The notes beneath the pieces are model-generated. The model had not been told where the DNA came from. It saw nothing but the letters and a program-made list of their open reading frames with translations, and did no database searches. A DNA stretch of 64,000 nucleotides, taken from contig CAYFPL010000005.1 in assembly GCA_964344935.1 (NCBI GenBank), positions 124,001 to 188,000 on the forward strand. The letters run 5' to 3'. The stretch is from GCA-2731375 sp964344935 (GTDB lineage: Bacteria > Pseudomonadota > Alphaproteobacteria > GCA-2731375). Made by a program: the position numbers and the translations under genes. Of this stretch, positions 8,948 to 18,126 are shown one piece after another; the first letter of the stretch is position 1; every line of letters begins with the position of its first letter.

Positions 8948-10228
8948 TTATTTCTCTTCCAGACCGCACCAATCGGCGATGAACAGCGCCATGGCCTGGG
9001 TGTTTTGCCGTACGCTTTCCAGATTTACGCGTTCGTCGAAACCGTGGATGGCCTCGGACAGCGGGCCGTAGACCAAACCGGGTGTATCTGCATAAAGACC
9101 GAAAAACCGCGCATCGGTGGTCGCGGTGGTGGCCTGGGTCGTCAGTTCCCTGCCATAGGCAGCTTGATGGGCCCGGCCCAGGGTGGCCTCGGCCTCGTCG
9201 GCGTCCCTGAGGGTGTAACCTTCGGCCAGGAAGCCATTGTAGGTGACCTGCGGCGGCGCATTGCGCAGAAAGGCATCTTGTGAAGCGGCGTCGCGAATGC
9301 AGGCCTCCAGTTCGGCCCGGCGGGCATCCAAATCGTCGCCGGGATAGACCGCAACACGCAGATCGAAAATACACCATGACGGCACAGATGAAGCCCAATC
9401 GCCGCCCTGGATCTTGCCCACGTTGAAGTTGATGGGATGGTCGTGGTCGGCGTAATGGGGCTGGTCAACCCGCTCGGCATTCCATTTCGCCTCCAATTCC
9501 TTCAAACCTTGGATCAAGGTGAAGGCGGCCTCGATGGCGTTGGAACCACTGCCCGCATAGGCCACGTGCACAGGGATACCCTGCACCTTAATCTGCAGCC
9601 ACATCACCCCGATCTGGGCCCGCACCAGGCTGTCGCCCATGGGCTCGGGTATCAGCGCGGCCTCGGCCCGGTAGCCTCGGGCCAGGCAGGCCAAGGCGCC
9701 GTTGCCGGTGCATTCCTCCTCCACCACCGATTGCAGGAAGACATCCGCCGCCGGCTGCAGGCCCAGACCGCGCAGGGCCTTCAGGGCGTACATAGCACCG
9801 ACCAGGCCGGCCTTCATATCACCCGCGCCCCGGCCATACATCCAGCCGTCCTCGACCCGCGGTTCGTAGGGCGGGCTGCTCCACATCTCCGCCGGTCCCT
9901 CCGGCACAACGTCGATATGGCCGTTCAGGATTAGCGAGCGCCCCCTGGCGCTGTGCGACCGGTGCCCGCCGACCACGTTGAAGGCATTGTCATAGTCCGT
10001 ATAGACAGGGGAGAAGCCCGGCAAATGGCTGATCTGAGCCACATCGATGCGCCAGCGGTCCACGGCCAGATCCATCTCGCGCATGGCGGTGGCCATGAAA
10101 TCCTGGGCTGTGTGTTCCCGCCCCCGGCGGGAGGGGAACTTGACCAATTCGGCCGTGAAATCCTGCTGTTCGGCGAAGCCGGCGTCCACCGCATCCCTGA
10201 TTCTGCCGGCCGTGGCCTCTTCCAGCAT
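8948..10228 (-). CDS. M20-family deacylase, ArgE/DapE type
   Basis: A 426-residue zinc peptidase/deacylase of the ArgE/DapE/ACY1 group. Metal ligands are visible as H104 and D106 in LNGHIDVVPEG, D137 in GRGAGDMKAG and the EEE at 170-172 in SVVEEECTGN, which also contains the catalytic Glu. The central dimerisation insert starts near QIKVQGIPVHVAYAG. Family members hydrolyse N-acyl amino acids or succinyl-diaminopimelate; the context does not suggest arginine or lysine synthesis, so this is more likely a catabolic N-acyl amino acid deacylase. It is the first gene of the eight-gene minus-strand string and 20 bp before fhs. Confidence 0.9.
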   Translation of the reverse strand: MLEEATAGRIRDAVDAGFAEQQDFTAELVKFPSRRGREHTAQDFMATAMREMDLAVDRWRIDVAQISHLPGFSPVYTDYDNAFNVVGGHRSHSARGRSLILNGHIDVVPEGPAEMWSSPPYEPRVEDGWMYGRGAGDMKAGLVGAMYALKALRGLGLQPAADVFLQSVVEEECTGNGALACLARGYRAEAALIPEPMGDSLVRAQIGVMWLQIKVQGIPVHVAYAGSGSNAIEAAFTLIQGLKELEAKWNAERVDQPHYADHDHPINFNVGKIQGGDWASSVPSWCIFDLRVAVYPGDDLDARRAELEACIRDAASQDAFLRNAPPQVTYNGFLAEGYTLRDADEAEATLGRAHQAAYGRELTTQATTATTDARFFGLYADTPGLVYGPLSEAIHGFDERVNLESVRQNTQAMALFIADWCGLEEK

Positions 10229-10578
10229 GCCGTCCCTCCCCGTCTGCTGCCGGATTTAGAATAGGGATAATGGGGGACAGGGGCCAGTCAGAAGATCGTG
10301 GGGAAGACCAAAGTGGGCGAAAAGCACAATAAATGGCTTGATTTGGCCGTAGGGATTGTCCAAGATTGAGTCCAGGTACAGGGAGTGCCGAAAAGAAAAA
10401 CTAAGTGCGAAATCAAGTACTCACGAATAAATTACCGCATTTAGTTGGAAAATTGTGATGAACTATACCATGCCGCGCTTTTTGGCGAGGTTATGTTTAT
10501 TTTATTCAGGGGTTTCTTTTTGGTTATTTGATCACAAGTAAACCGAAACAGGGAAAGGGGCCGCTCTTTCGGGCGGAA
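10229..10578. other. Divergent intergenic region (350 bp)
   Basis: No gene is visible. This region separates the minus-strand catabolic string from the plus-strand ABC transporter operon and is clearly AT-richer toward its right side (roughly 10380-10530), as expected for a two-way promoter region. GGGAAAGGGGC at 10551-10561 could serve as a ribosome site for an upstream start of the binding protein. I found no convincing -24/-12 or operator palindrome. Confidence 0.6.
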
Positions 10579-12198
10579 ATGGCGAAAATGGAAAACATGG
10601 AAAACACCAAGAAAATCGAAAAGCTGGAGCAGCTGGTCAGGGACAACAAGATTGGCCGCCGCGCCTTTATGTCCGGCGCCATCTCGCTTGGGCTCACCGT
10701 ATCCGCCGCCACGGCCATGTGGAGCAGCAACGCCCAGGCCGCCCCCAAGCGCGGCGGCAAGGCCCGTTTCGGCAGCGCCCACGGTAACACCACGGATACC
10801 CTGGATCCCGGCACCTTCAACAACGGCGGCATCATCCATCAGGGTTACGGCATGCGGAACCACCTGACGGAAGTGAGCAACGAAGGCAAGCTGATCCCTG
10901 AGTTGTGCTCTCGCTGGGATGCCTCGGACGATGCCAGCGAATGGACATTTACCCTGCGCAAGGGCGTCGAATTCCATAATGGCAAGACCATGACCACGGA
11001 CGACGTCATTGCTTCCATGCGTCATCACATGGGCGATGATTCCAAATCCGCCGCCAAGCCGCTGTTGGCATCTGTCACCGAATTGAAGGCCGACGGCAAG
11101 GACAAGGTTTTCTTCAAGCTCTCAGGCGGCAACGCTGACTTCCCCTATATCGTCAGCGACTATCATCTGGCCATCATGCCCGCCAACAAGGACGGCTCGG
11201 TTGATTGGCAATCCGGCGTCGGCACCGGCGCCTATGTGAAGCAGACTTTTGAGCCGGGCGTGCGCGGCACCTACAAACGCAACCCGAACTATTGGAAGGA
11301 GGGCCGCGGCCATTTCGACGAGGTCGAATTCCTCACCATCACCGACGTGGTGGCCCGCACCAACGCCCTGACCACCGGCGAAATCGACGCCATGAGCCGC
11401 TGCGACCTGAAGACCGTGCATCTGCTGAAGCGGAACAAGAGCATCAACGTGGACGAGGTCACGGGCACCCTGCACTACACCATCCCGATGCATGTGGACG
11501 TGGCGCCGTTCGACAACAACGATCTGCGTCTCGCCTTGAAGTACGCCCTGGACCGCGAAGCTCTTTTGCAGAAGATTCTGCGCGGCCATGGTGTGGTGGG
11601 CAACGATCATCCCATTTCCACCGCCAACCGGTATCACAATGGCGACCTGCCGCAACGGAAACAGGATCTGGACAAGGCCAAGTTCCATCTGAAGAAATCC
11701 GGCCTGGGCAAGGTCTCGGTCAATCTTTCGGCTGCCGATGCCGCCTTCGTCGGCGCCGTGGACGCTGCCGTGCTGTACAAGGAGCACGCGGCCAAGATCG
11801 GTATCGAGATCAACGTGGTGCGCGAGCCTTCGGACGGCTATTGGTCCAACGTCTGGCTCAAGAAGCCCTGGTGCATGGTCTATTGGGGCGGCCGCCCGAT
11901 CGAGGACATGATGTTCTCGCAATCGCTGGCCACCGGCGCCGATTGGAACGAGAGCCATTTCGCCCATGAACGCTTCATGGAACTGCTGATCGCAGCCCGT
12001 GCGGAACTGAACGACGCCAAGCGGCGGGCCATGTACTACGAGATGCAGGAAATCGTGAACATGGAAGGCGGTACCGTCGTGCCCCTGTTCGCCAATTACG
12101 TCTTTGCATCGTCCAACAAGATTGCCCACGACAAGAAGATGGCGGGCAACTGGGACATGGATGGTGACAAGGCCATTGAGCGGTGGTGGTTCGCCTAA
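10579..12198 (+). CDS. ABC transporter substrate-binding protein, family 5 (peptide/opine type), Tat signal
   Basis: A 539-residue periplasmic binding protein of solute-binding family 5 (DppA/OppA/NikA). A charged N-terminus rich in Lys/Glu leads to a twin-arginine signal, KIGRRAFMSGAISLGL, ending in SNAQA before AAPKRGGKARF, so export is via Tat in the folded state. FTLRKGVEFHNGKTMTTDDV is the family hallmark. The start is uncertain: ATG codons lie at 10579 and 10588, and a TTG at 10528 is in frame; I chose the first ATG. Two permeases and a fused ATPase follow directly, making a full importer for peptides, opines or related amino-acid derivatives. The ligand is unknown. Confidence 0.9.
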   Translation: MAKMENMENTKKIEKLEQLVRDNKIGRRAFMSGAISLGLTVSAATAMWSSNAQAAPKRGGKARFGSAHGNTTDTLDPGTFNNGGIIHQGYGMRNHLTEVSNEGKLIPELCSRWDASDDASEWTFTLRKGVEFHNGKTMTTDDVIASMRHHMGDDSKSAAKPLLASVTELKADGKDKVFFKLSGGNADFPYIVSDYHLAIMPANKDGSVDWQSGVGTGAYVKQTFEPGVRGTYKRNPNYWKEGRGHFDEVEFLTITDVVARTNALTTGEIDAMSRCDLKTVHLLKRNKSINVDEVTGTLHYTIPMHVDVAPFDNNDLRLALKYALDREALLQKILRGHGVVGNDHPISTANRYHNGDLPQRKQDLDKAKFHLKKSGLGKVSVNLSAADAAFVGAVDAAVLYKEHAAKIGIEINVVREPSDGYWSNVWLKKPWCMVYWGGRPIEDMMFSQSLATGADWNESHFAHERFMELLIAARAELNDAKRRAMYYEMQEIVNMEGGTVVPLFANYVFASSNKIAHDKKMAGNWDMDGDKAIERWWFA

Positions 12199-12224
12199 GC
12201 CTATCCGCCTAGGCAACCGGCGGT

Positions 12225-13181
12225 ATGTCGCAGATTGTAAAATTGGTGGCCCAGCGCTTGGCGCTGGGCTTCCTCACCCTCATCGTGGTCTCCCTGATCA
12301 TCTTCCTATGCGTGGAGATGCTGCCCGGTAACTTCTCGGAGGCCATTTTGGGGCAGGCGGCAACGCCGGAAACCGTAGCCGCGTTCAACCGGGAACTGGG
12401 CCTGGACCTGCCGCCCCATGAACGCTATTTCACCTGGCTCTATAACATGTTGCAGGGAGATTTCGGACGCTCCCTGGCCTCTAAGCGGGAGCTCTCGGAG
12501 CTGTTAGGCTACCGCCTGGAGAACACCCTGTTCCTGGCGGCAGTGGCGGCGGCCATCGCGGTGCCCCTGGCAGTCAGCCTGGGCATCCTGGCGGCGCTTT
12601 ACCGGGAAGGGATATATGACCGGGTGGTCAACGTCCTTACGTTGAGTTCCATCTCATTCCCGGAATTCTTCGTCGCCTATATCCTGATCCTGGTCCTGGC
12701 GCAGAACTTTGGCTTGTTCCCTGCGATATCCAATATCTCCGACGAACTGAGCTTTTGGGAGAAGGTCTATCGTACGGCCCTGCCCGCCCTGACCCTGACC
12801 CTGGTCTGTGTCGCCCATATGATGCGTATGACCAGGGCCGCCATCATCAACCTGCTGGCGTCTCCCTATATCGAGATGGCGCGCCTGAAAGGATTGCGGC
12901 CCGGCCGCATCATCCTTAAACACGCCCTGCCCAACGCCCTGGCGCCGATCATCAATGTGGTGGTGCTGAACCTCGCCTATCTGGTGGTGGGCGTGGTGCT
13001 GGTAGAAGTTGTCTTCGTCTATCCGGGCCTGGGTCAATTGTTCGTGGATTCTGTCCGCAGCCGGGATATTCCCGTGGTGCAGGCCTGTAGCCTGATCTTC
13101 GCCATGACCTATGTGCTGTTGAACCTCCTGGCCGATGTGCTCTCGATCATGAGCAACCCGCGCCTGCTGCATCCGCGTTGA
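12225..13181 (+). CDS. ABC transporter permease, DppB type
   Basis: A 318-residue inner-membrane permease. It has an N-terminal anchor helix (LGFLTLIVVSLIIFLCVEML), the periplasmic P-G-N segment typical of DppB/OppB, and five further helices. The coupling loop that contacts the ATPase is visible as the EAA-like stretch EMARLKGLRPGRIILKHALP (about residues 214-233). It starts 26 bp after the binding-protein gene and 13 bp before the second permease. Paired with the DppC-type protein, it should form the translocation pore. Confidence 0.9.
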   Translation: MSQIVKLVAQRLALGFLTLIVVSLIIFLCVEMLPGNFSEAILGQAATPETVAAFNRELGLDLPPHERYFTWLYNMLQGDFGRSLASKRELSELLGYRLENTLFLAAVAAAIAVPLAVSLGILAALYREGIYDRVVNVLTLSSISFPEFFVAYILILVLAQNFGLFPAISNISDELSFWEKVYRTALPALTLTLVCVAHMMRMTRAAIINLLASPYIEMARLKGLRPGRIILKHALPNALAPIINVVVLNLAYLVVGVVLVEVVFVYPGLGQLFVDSVRSRDIPVVQACSLIFAMTYVLLNLLADVLSIMSNPRLLHPR

Positions 13182-13194
13182 GGAGGGGGATGTC

Positions 13195-14364
13195 ATGACC
13201 ATGCCCCTCACCTCCTCCACCTTCGGCGGTCAGGCCTCGCCCTGGTTCAGCCGCATCGCGATGGCGGCGGTGCATTTCTTTATCCTGGTGCTGTTTCTCC
13301 AGAACGTGGCGGTGGATACCTGGAGCTCGGTGCTCGGCCTGTTGTTCGCTCACCTCTACAGCGTGCTGGCCCTGACCTATTGGAGCCGCATCGAACGCAC
13401 AGCGGCGGGCGATACGGTGATCGTCACCCTGACCTTGGAATTCGTGCTGATCGCCGTCATTTTCTGGGAGCAGGCGAGCGCTTGGCCCTGGTCGACGATG
13501 TTTGGTCTGGCCGTGGTGCAGATCACCGCCTTTGCCGCCGTGCGCTATTGGAAAGACCTGCGCCAGGCGCCGAAAGCCGCCTGGTTCGGCCTGATCGTCA
13601 TTCTGATCTATGTAATGGTGGCGGCCTTGGCGCCCATCATCGCGCCATTCGGCGAAACCGAGATCGTCGGCGCGGAGTACGATGTCTGGTCGAACAAGCA
13701 TCTGCTGGGCACCGACAATCTGGGCCGGGATATGTTTACCCGGATCATCTACGGTGGCCGCAACACTGTGGGCATCGCCTTTATCACCACATTGCTCGCC
13801 TTCATCGTCGGCGGCTTGGCAGGCATTCTGGCCGCCGTCATGCGCGGCTGGGTGGACCAGGCGCTGGGCCGGCTGGTGGATATCCTGATGGCCATTCCGT
13901 CCTTCATCTTCGCTCTGTTGATCCTGACCATCGTCGGCACCTCCGTCCCCTCGCTGATCCTGGTAATTGCGTTGCTGGACGCCACTCGGGTATTCCGCCT
14001 GGCCCGCGCTGTCTCCATGAACGTCGTGGTGTTGGAGTTCGTCGAGGCGGCCAGCCTACGGGGCGAAGGCCTGTGGTGGCTGATCCGCAGCGAGATCCTG
14101 CCCAACATCATGCCGCCACTGGTGGCCGAATTCGGTCTGCGCTTTTGCTTCGTCTTCCTCTTCCTCAGCGGCCTCAGCTTCCTCGGACTGGGCATCCAGC
14201 CACCGACGGCGGACTGGGGCTCCATGGTGCGCGACAACGCGACCCTGATCACCTATGGCGACATCACGCCGCTATTGCCTGCGGGCGCCATTGCGCTGTT
14301 GACGATCGGCGTCAACTTCGTCGTCGATTGGTTCCTGCAAAAAGCCTCTGGATTGAAGGACTAG
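13195..14364 (+). CDS. ABC transporter permease, DppC type with extra N-terminal membrane domain
   Basis: A 389-residue permease, about 90-100 residues longer than usual DppC/OppC proteins. The canonical part starts near residue 126 (KAAWFGLIVILIYVMVAALAP), followed by the LLGTDNLGRDMFTRIIYGGR signature and an EAA-type coupling loop around EFVEAASLRGEGLWWLIRSE. In front lie about four additional hydrophobic segments (roughly residues 20-40, 43-62, 75-94 and 100-119). The reading frame is continuous and the start ATG at 13195 follows GAGGGGG, so the extension looks real rather than an error of start choice. Its function is unknown. Confidence 0.85.
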   Translation: MTMPLTSSTFGGQASPWFSRIAMAAVHFFILVLFLQNVAVDTWSSVLGLLFAHLYSVLALTYWSRIERTAAGDTVIVTLTLEFVLIAVIFWEQASAWPWSTMFGLAVVQITAFAAVRYWKDLRQAPKAAWFGLIVILIYVMVAALAPIIAPFGETEIVGAEYDVWSNKHLLGTDNLGRDMFTRIIYGGRNTVGIAFITTLLAFIVGGLAGILAAVMRGWVDQALGRLVDILMAIPSFIFALLILTIVGTSVPSLILVIALLDATRVFRLARAVSMNVVVLEFVEAASLRGEGLWWLIRSEILPNIMPPLVAEFGLRFCFVFLFLSGLSFLGLGIQPPTADWGSMVRDNATLITYGDITPLLPAGAIALLTIGVNFVVDWFLQKASGLKD

Positions 14365-14368
14365 GGCC

Positions 14369-16006
14369 GTGAACGAAGCCGCGAATGAAGCAAAGAAAGG
14401 CGACGTCCTTCTGGAAATGCACGGCCTGCGCATCGAGGGGCGCTCGGATGAGATCTGGCACGAAATCGTGCACGGCGTGGATGTGGTCCTGCATCGCGGC
14501 GAAGTGCTCGGCCTGATCGGCGAATCGGGCGCGGGCAAGAGCACTATCGGCCTGGCGGCCATGGGCTTCGCCCGTGACGGCTGCCGCATTTCGGGTGGTT
14601 CGATCCTGTTCGACGGCGTCGATCTGGCCAAGGCAAGCGACGATTCCCTGCGCCAATTGCGCGGCTCCCGCATCGCTTATGTGGCGCAAAGCGCCGCCGC
14701 CGCCTTCAACCCGGCGCACAAGCTGATCGATCAGTATTGTGAAGCGCCGGTGCAGCACGGCATCCTGCCCCGGGCGGAAGCGGAACAGGACGCTATCGAT
14801 CTTTATGGCCGTCTGCAGCTTCCCGACCCGGAGGGCATCGGCTTTCGCTATCCCCATCAGGTCTCCGGCGGACAGCTACAGCGCGCCATGACCGCCATGG
14901 CCATGGCCTGCCGTCCCGATCTGATCATCTTCGACGAGCCGACCACGGCCTTGGACGTGACCACCCAGATCGAAGTGCTGTCAGCAATCCGAGACGTGGT
15001 CCGCCAGTTCAACACCGCCGCCATATACATCACCCACGACTTGGCCGTGGTTAGCCAGATGGCCGACCGCATCATGGTTTTGCGTTACGGCCATCTGGTG
15101 GAGGAAGGCGAAACCCGCGGCATGATCGAGGATCCGCAAAAGGATTACACCCGGGATCTCCTCGCCGTGCGCACCTTCCGCAAGGAACTGATCGGAGAGC
15201 CGGACCGGGAGACACCCTTGCTGCGGGTTGAGAATGTTTCGGCCGCCTATGGCAAATCGCCCGTGTTGTTCGATGTTTCCATGGATATCCATCGCAAACG
15301 GACGGTGGCGGTGGTGGGCGAATCCGGCAGTGGCAAGAGCACCATGGCGCGGGTCATCACCGGTCTGCTGCCCCCCAGCCAGGGCCAGGTCTATTACGAC
15401 GGCCTGCCCCTGCCCCTGGATCACCGCAAGCGCAACAAGGACGAGAAACGGCGCCTGCAGATGATCTATCAGATGCCCGACACGGCCATCAATCCGCGTC
15501 AGCGGGTGCATCAGATCATCGGCCGTCCGCTGGAATTCTATCTCGGCCTGCGCGGCAGCGACCGGAATGACCGGGTCCGGGAATTGTTGGAGATGATCGA
15601 ACTGGACCCCAACGATTTCTTCGACCGGTTCCCAGGCGAACTATCAGGTGGGCAGAAACAGCGGGTTTGTATCGCCCGCGCCCTGGCGGCGGAACCGGAA
15701 CTGATCATCTGCGACGAGGTCACCTCAGCCCTTGACCAGTTGGTGGCCGAGGAAATCCTCAAGCTGCTGCAGCGGTTGCAGGATGAACTGGGCCTGGCCT
15801 ATATGTTCATCACCCATGATCTGGCCACCGTGCGCGCCATTGCCGACGAGATCGTCGTCATGCTGCAGGGCGAGGTGGTGGAGCAGGGCCCAAAGGAAGA
15901 TGTCCTGACCCCGCCCCATCACGAATATACGGAATTGCTACTGTCTTCGGTGCCGGAAATGGATCCTGACTGGCTGGACAACCTGCTCAGTCAGCGGGCT
16001 TTGTAA
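14369..16006 (+). CDS. Dual ATP-binding protein of the peptide-type ABC importer (DppD-DppF fusion)
   Basis: A 545-residue protein with two complete ATPase units. Unit 1 has Walker A GESGAGKST, signature VSGGQLQRA and Walker B LIIFDEPTTALD. Unit 2 has GESGSGKST, LSGGQKQRV and LIICDEVTSALD. This is the fused form of DppD and DppF that powers peptide/nickel/opine importers, and it completes the operon. The start is a GTG four bases after the permease stop. Its 3' end overlaps the convergent DUF3179 gene by 16 bases, so little room remains for a dedicated terminator. Confidence 0.92.
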   Translation: MNEAANEAKKGDVLLEMHGLRIEGRSDEIWHEIVHGVDVVLHRGEVLGLIGESGAGKSTIGLAAMGFARDGCRISGGSILFDGVDLAKASDDSLRQLRGSRIAYVAQSAAAAFNPAHKLIDQYCEAPVQHGILPRAEAEQDAIDLYGRLQLPDPEGIGFRYPHQVSGGQLQRAMTAMAMACRPDLIIFDEPTTALDVTTQIEVLSAIRDVVRQFNTAAIYITHDLAVVSQMADRIMVLRYGHLVEEGETRGMIEDPQKDYTRDLLAVRTFRKELIGEPDRETPLLRVENVSAAYGKSPVLFDVSMDIHRKRTVAVVGESGSGKSTMARVITGLLPPSQGQVYYDGLPLPLDHRKRNKDEKRRLQMIYQMPDTAINPRQRVHQIIGRPLEFYLGLRGSDRNDRVRELLEMIELDPNDFFDRFPGELSGGQKQRVCIARALAAEPELIICDEVTSALDQLVAEEILKLLQRLQDELGLAYMFITHDLATVRAIADEIVVMLQGEVVEQGPKEDVLTPPHHEYTELLLSSVPEMDPDWLDNLLSQRAL

Positions 16007-17400
16007 AGGCTGGCCTCGGCGCCGAGATAGTTCTCCCAGGCAAACCAATAACTGACGCTGCCGGCGATCCGCCCCAATTTCTCACCATGGGGCCCGACAA
16101 GGGCCGCTTCCGTGATCTGCCAATCGCCCGACAGGCCCTGCAATTGGCCCGGTGTTTCATGGGCCTCGAAAGTCTGTTTGCCGCGGTCATAGGCTCGCAC
16201 GGTGCGGGATTCCGCATCGCCGATCAGAACAATCTTGCGCTTGCCGATTTTGTCGTTGATCACACGGCCGCCGGCGAAGGCGGAAAGGGGCCAGGCCCTG
16301 GCGGCGCCAAAGCCGCGAACGGAAAAGACGTAGTCCTTGGGCTGCAGGGGCGAATCCGCCCGGACCTTTGCCGGAAACATCAGGTTGGGCGAGGCGAAAT
16401 AGTCCTTGTAGACGACGCCGGCGCCATAGTCCCGGATATGGCCTGTATCCAACGACAGAACCTTGGTCGCGGGCGCGCGCTTGCGCCATTTCTCCCAGGT
16501 GGTGATGACCAGGGGGCGCGTTTTCAGGCGGATGCGGCTTTTCGCCAGAGGACCTGTCACCGGTTCGCCGGTGAACTGGTTCCACAGGCTTAAGGTCTCC
16601 CAATCGAACATCAGTTTGTTGGAGCGGTAAAGCAGACCGGAGGAGCCAAACACGAACGGCTTGCCCCGTCCCGGCAAGCCGATGCGGCCCCGCAGCAGGG
16701 TCTCATAAAGGATGCCCGAGCCGCACAGGGTGCAATAAGCGAGTGCGACGGGGACGCCGCCGACGGTGTCGTTCATCATTTCATGCCAGCCCATGATGCG
16801 CAGTGGATAGGCACGGGTATCGCCATTGATCTCAACGCCAAAGACAAGATCGTCGTCATTCAAGTAATCGGCTGCCGCCGCATCCACCATGTGCGGCCGG
16901 TCCAAAGATGGGATGCCCTTGAGGGCGCGGACACCGCCCCAAACGATCTCTTCCATGCGGATGCGCATGCTCTCTGGCCGGCTCCAGCGATCCCGGAAAA
17001 ACACTGGGAATCCCGCATCAATGCGGCCCAGGGTTTGGATCATCAATTTCGTGAAGCTGGCATGGGGTTTAACCTGGGGATTGCCTTCCTGCCACAACAT
17101 CCAAAGGTGCCAGTTATGGGCATCATGCCCGGTCAAGGCGCGTAGGGTCTCCAGGATCGGTTCGTCGCTGCGGCGGTTATATTGCAGGCTCAGTATCAGG
17201 CCGGCGACCACATCGGGTTTGCCGCGTTCGCGCATGAATTTGAGCGCCTCCACGGCCGCTTCCGCGCTGCCGTACATCACCTCGTGCGCGGCCTGGGTAA
17301 CGGGATCCGTATCCAGGGCATGCTCCGCCGATGGCGCGGCAGGAACTGACAAAGTGAACAGGATTGGCAGAATGTGAATGAGCCGTCGGATGGAGGCCAT
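15991..17400 (-). CDS. DUF3179 domain-containing exported protein
   Basis: A 469-residue protein beginning with a Sec-type signal peptide (RLIHILPILFTLSVPAAPSA, cleavage near residue 25). The DUF3179 core is recognisable by GDTRAYPLRIMGWHEMMND, VALAYCTLCGSGI with its paired cysteines (about residues 232-235), and LMFDWETLSLWNQFTGEPV. The molecular role of the domain is not established to my knowledge; it is common in bacteria and archaea as an exported protein. The gene converges on and overlaps the ABC ATPase and lies 45 bp behind the PAS-like gene. Confidence 0.85.
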   Translation of the reverse strand: MASIRRLIHILPILFTLSVPAAPSAEHALDTDPVTQAAHEVMYGSAEAAVEALKFMRERGKPDVVAGLILSLQYNRRSDEPILETLRALTGHDAHNWHLWMLWQEGNPQVKPHASFTKLMIQTLGRIDAGFPVFFRDRWSRPESMRIRMEEIVWGGVRALKGIPSLDRPHMVDAAAADYLNDDDLVFGVEINGDTRAYPLRIMGWHEMMNDTVGGVPVALAYCTLCGSGILYETLLRGRIGLPGRGKPFVFGSSGLLYRSNKLMFDWETLSLWNQFTGEPVTGPLAKSRIRLKTRPLVITTWEKWRKRAPATKVLSLDTGHIRDYGAGVVYKDYFASPNLMFPAKVRADSPLQPKDYVFSVRGFGAARAWPLSAFAGGRVINDKIGKRKIVLIGDAESRTVRAYDRGKQTFEAHETPGQLQGLSGDWQITEAALVGPHGEKLGRIAGSVSYWFAWENYLGAEASLYKAR

Positions 17401-17445
17401 TTCTGCACGCCTCCTTTGTTGCCGCGGCGTCAGAGGTTGTCTCGG

Positions 17446-17910
17446 CTATTGGCAGTGCACCACCGCCAGGATCATGTTCACATTGGTGCCATCGTCAGAC
17501 AAGGGCAAAAGCAGTTGCTGCATGCGGATCAGGCGGTCGCGGCTCTGCCAGAAATCAATTTGCGCGAATTGCGGCTGCCCGCAATCTACGGCCTGGCGGT
17601 AGAGGGCGGCAATTTCGTCGGTATGGATGCCATAATCGATTTCTGTCAGGTCAAAGCCAGTCAGTTCATAGCCAAAGCGGCCCACCACTTCCGTTCCTAC
17701 CAGGCGGAAACGAATGCTGGGCACATCGGCGCCGTTTTGCGTCTCGCCGACGTCAGCCAGCATCAACTTCGGCAACAATTTCGGAATGTCGGCTGGATTA
17801 AGGTCCTTGCGGGCCGGCATGCGGCGAGGGCCGCGCAGCTGTAGCCAATAGTCGAGCGTCTGCCGCAATGCCTCGTCGGCATGGTGATCCAATTCGATCG
17901 CCGTTGCCAT
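17446..17910 (-). CDS. PAS_5-type PAS domain protein
   Basis: A 154-residue single-domain protein. The pattern DYWLQLRGPRRMPARKDLNP, IPKLLPKLMLADVG, IRFRLVGTEVVGRFGYELTG is the recurrent signature of the short PAS_5 proteins abundant in Rhodospirillales and related alphaproteobacteria. No output domain is attached, so it would act as a ligand or redox sensor feeding a partner, or as a stand-alone binding protein (inference). It precedes the DUF3179 gene on the same strand. The 216-bp region upstream (17911-18126) shows no gene. Confidence 0.8.
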   Translation of the reverse strand: MATAIELDHHADEALRQTLDYWLQLRGPRRMPARKDLNPADIPKLLPKLMLADVGETQNGADVPSIRFRLVGTEVVGRFGYELTGFDLTEIDYGIHTDEIAALYRQAVDCGQPQFAQIDFWQSRDRLIRMQQLLLPLSDDGTNVNMILAVVHCQ

Positions 17911-18126
17911 TTTGCCCTCCGGGTCCCAACATTCAGCCGTTCTGGCGAATGCCCCTGTGAACCTATATTAGGGATGTCGGAGGGGAACCGAAGTGACCGA
18001 AATCACTAAGGTCAAAATAATACCTAAGATTCGTGCGACGCGGGTATCGCTGTGGGCGGTCATTCGATGCTGGCGCGCTCCCCAGATGCACCGGAAAGCC
18101 TCGCCCAGACCTGAATCCGGTGATCG

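Noticed and set aside
7182..9071. A 629-codon open frame on + antisense to fhs
   Set aside because: It mirrors the conserved Fhs coding frame in GC-rich DNA; the translated product has no recognisable domain, and the opposite strand encodes a full-length, motif-complete Fhs.
10345..10365. TGGCCG...TTGTCC as a sigma-54 promoter before the ABC operon
   Set aside because: The spacing between the GG and GC elements is off by one and TTGC is not matched.
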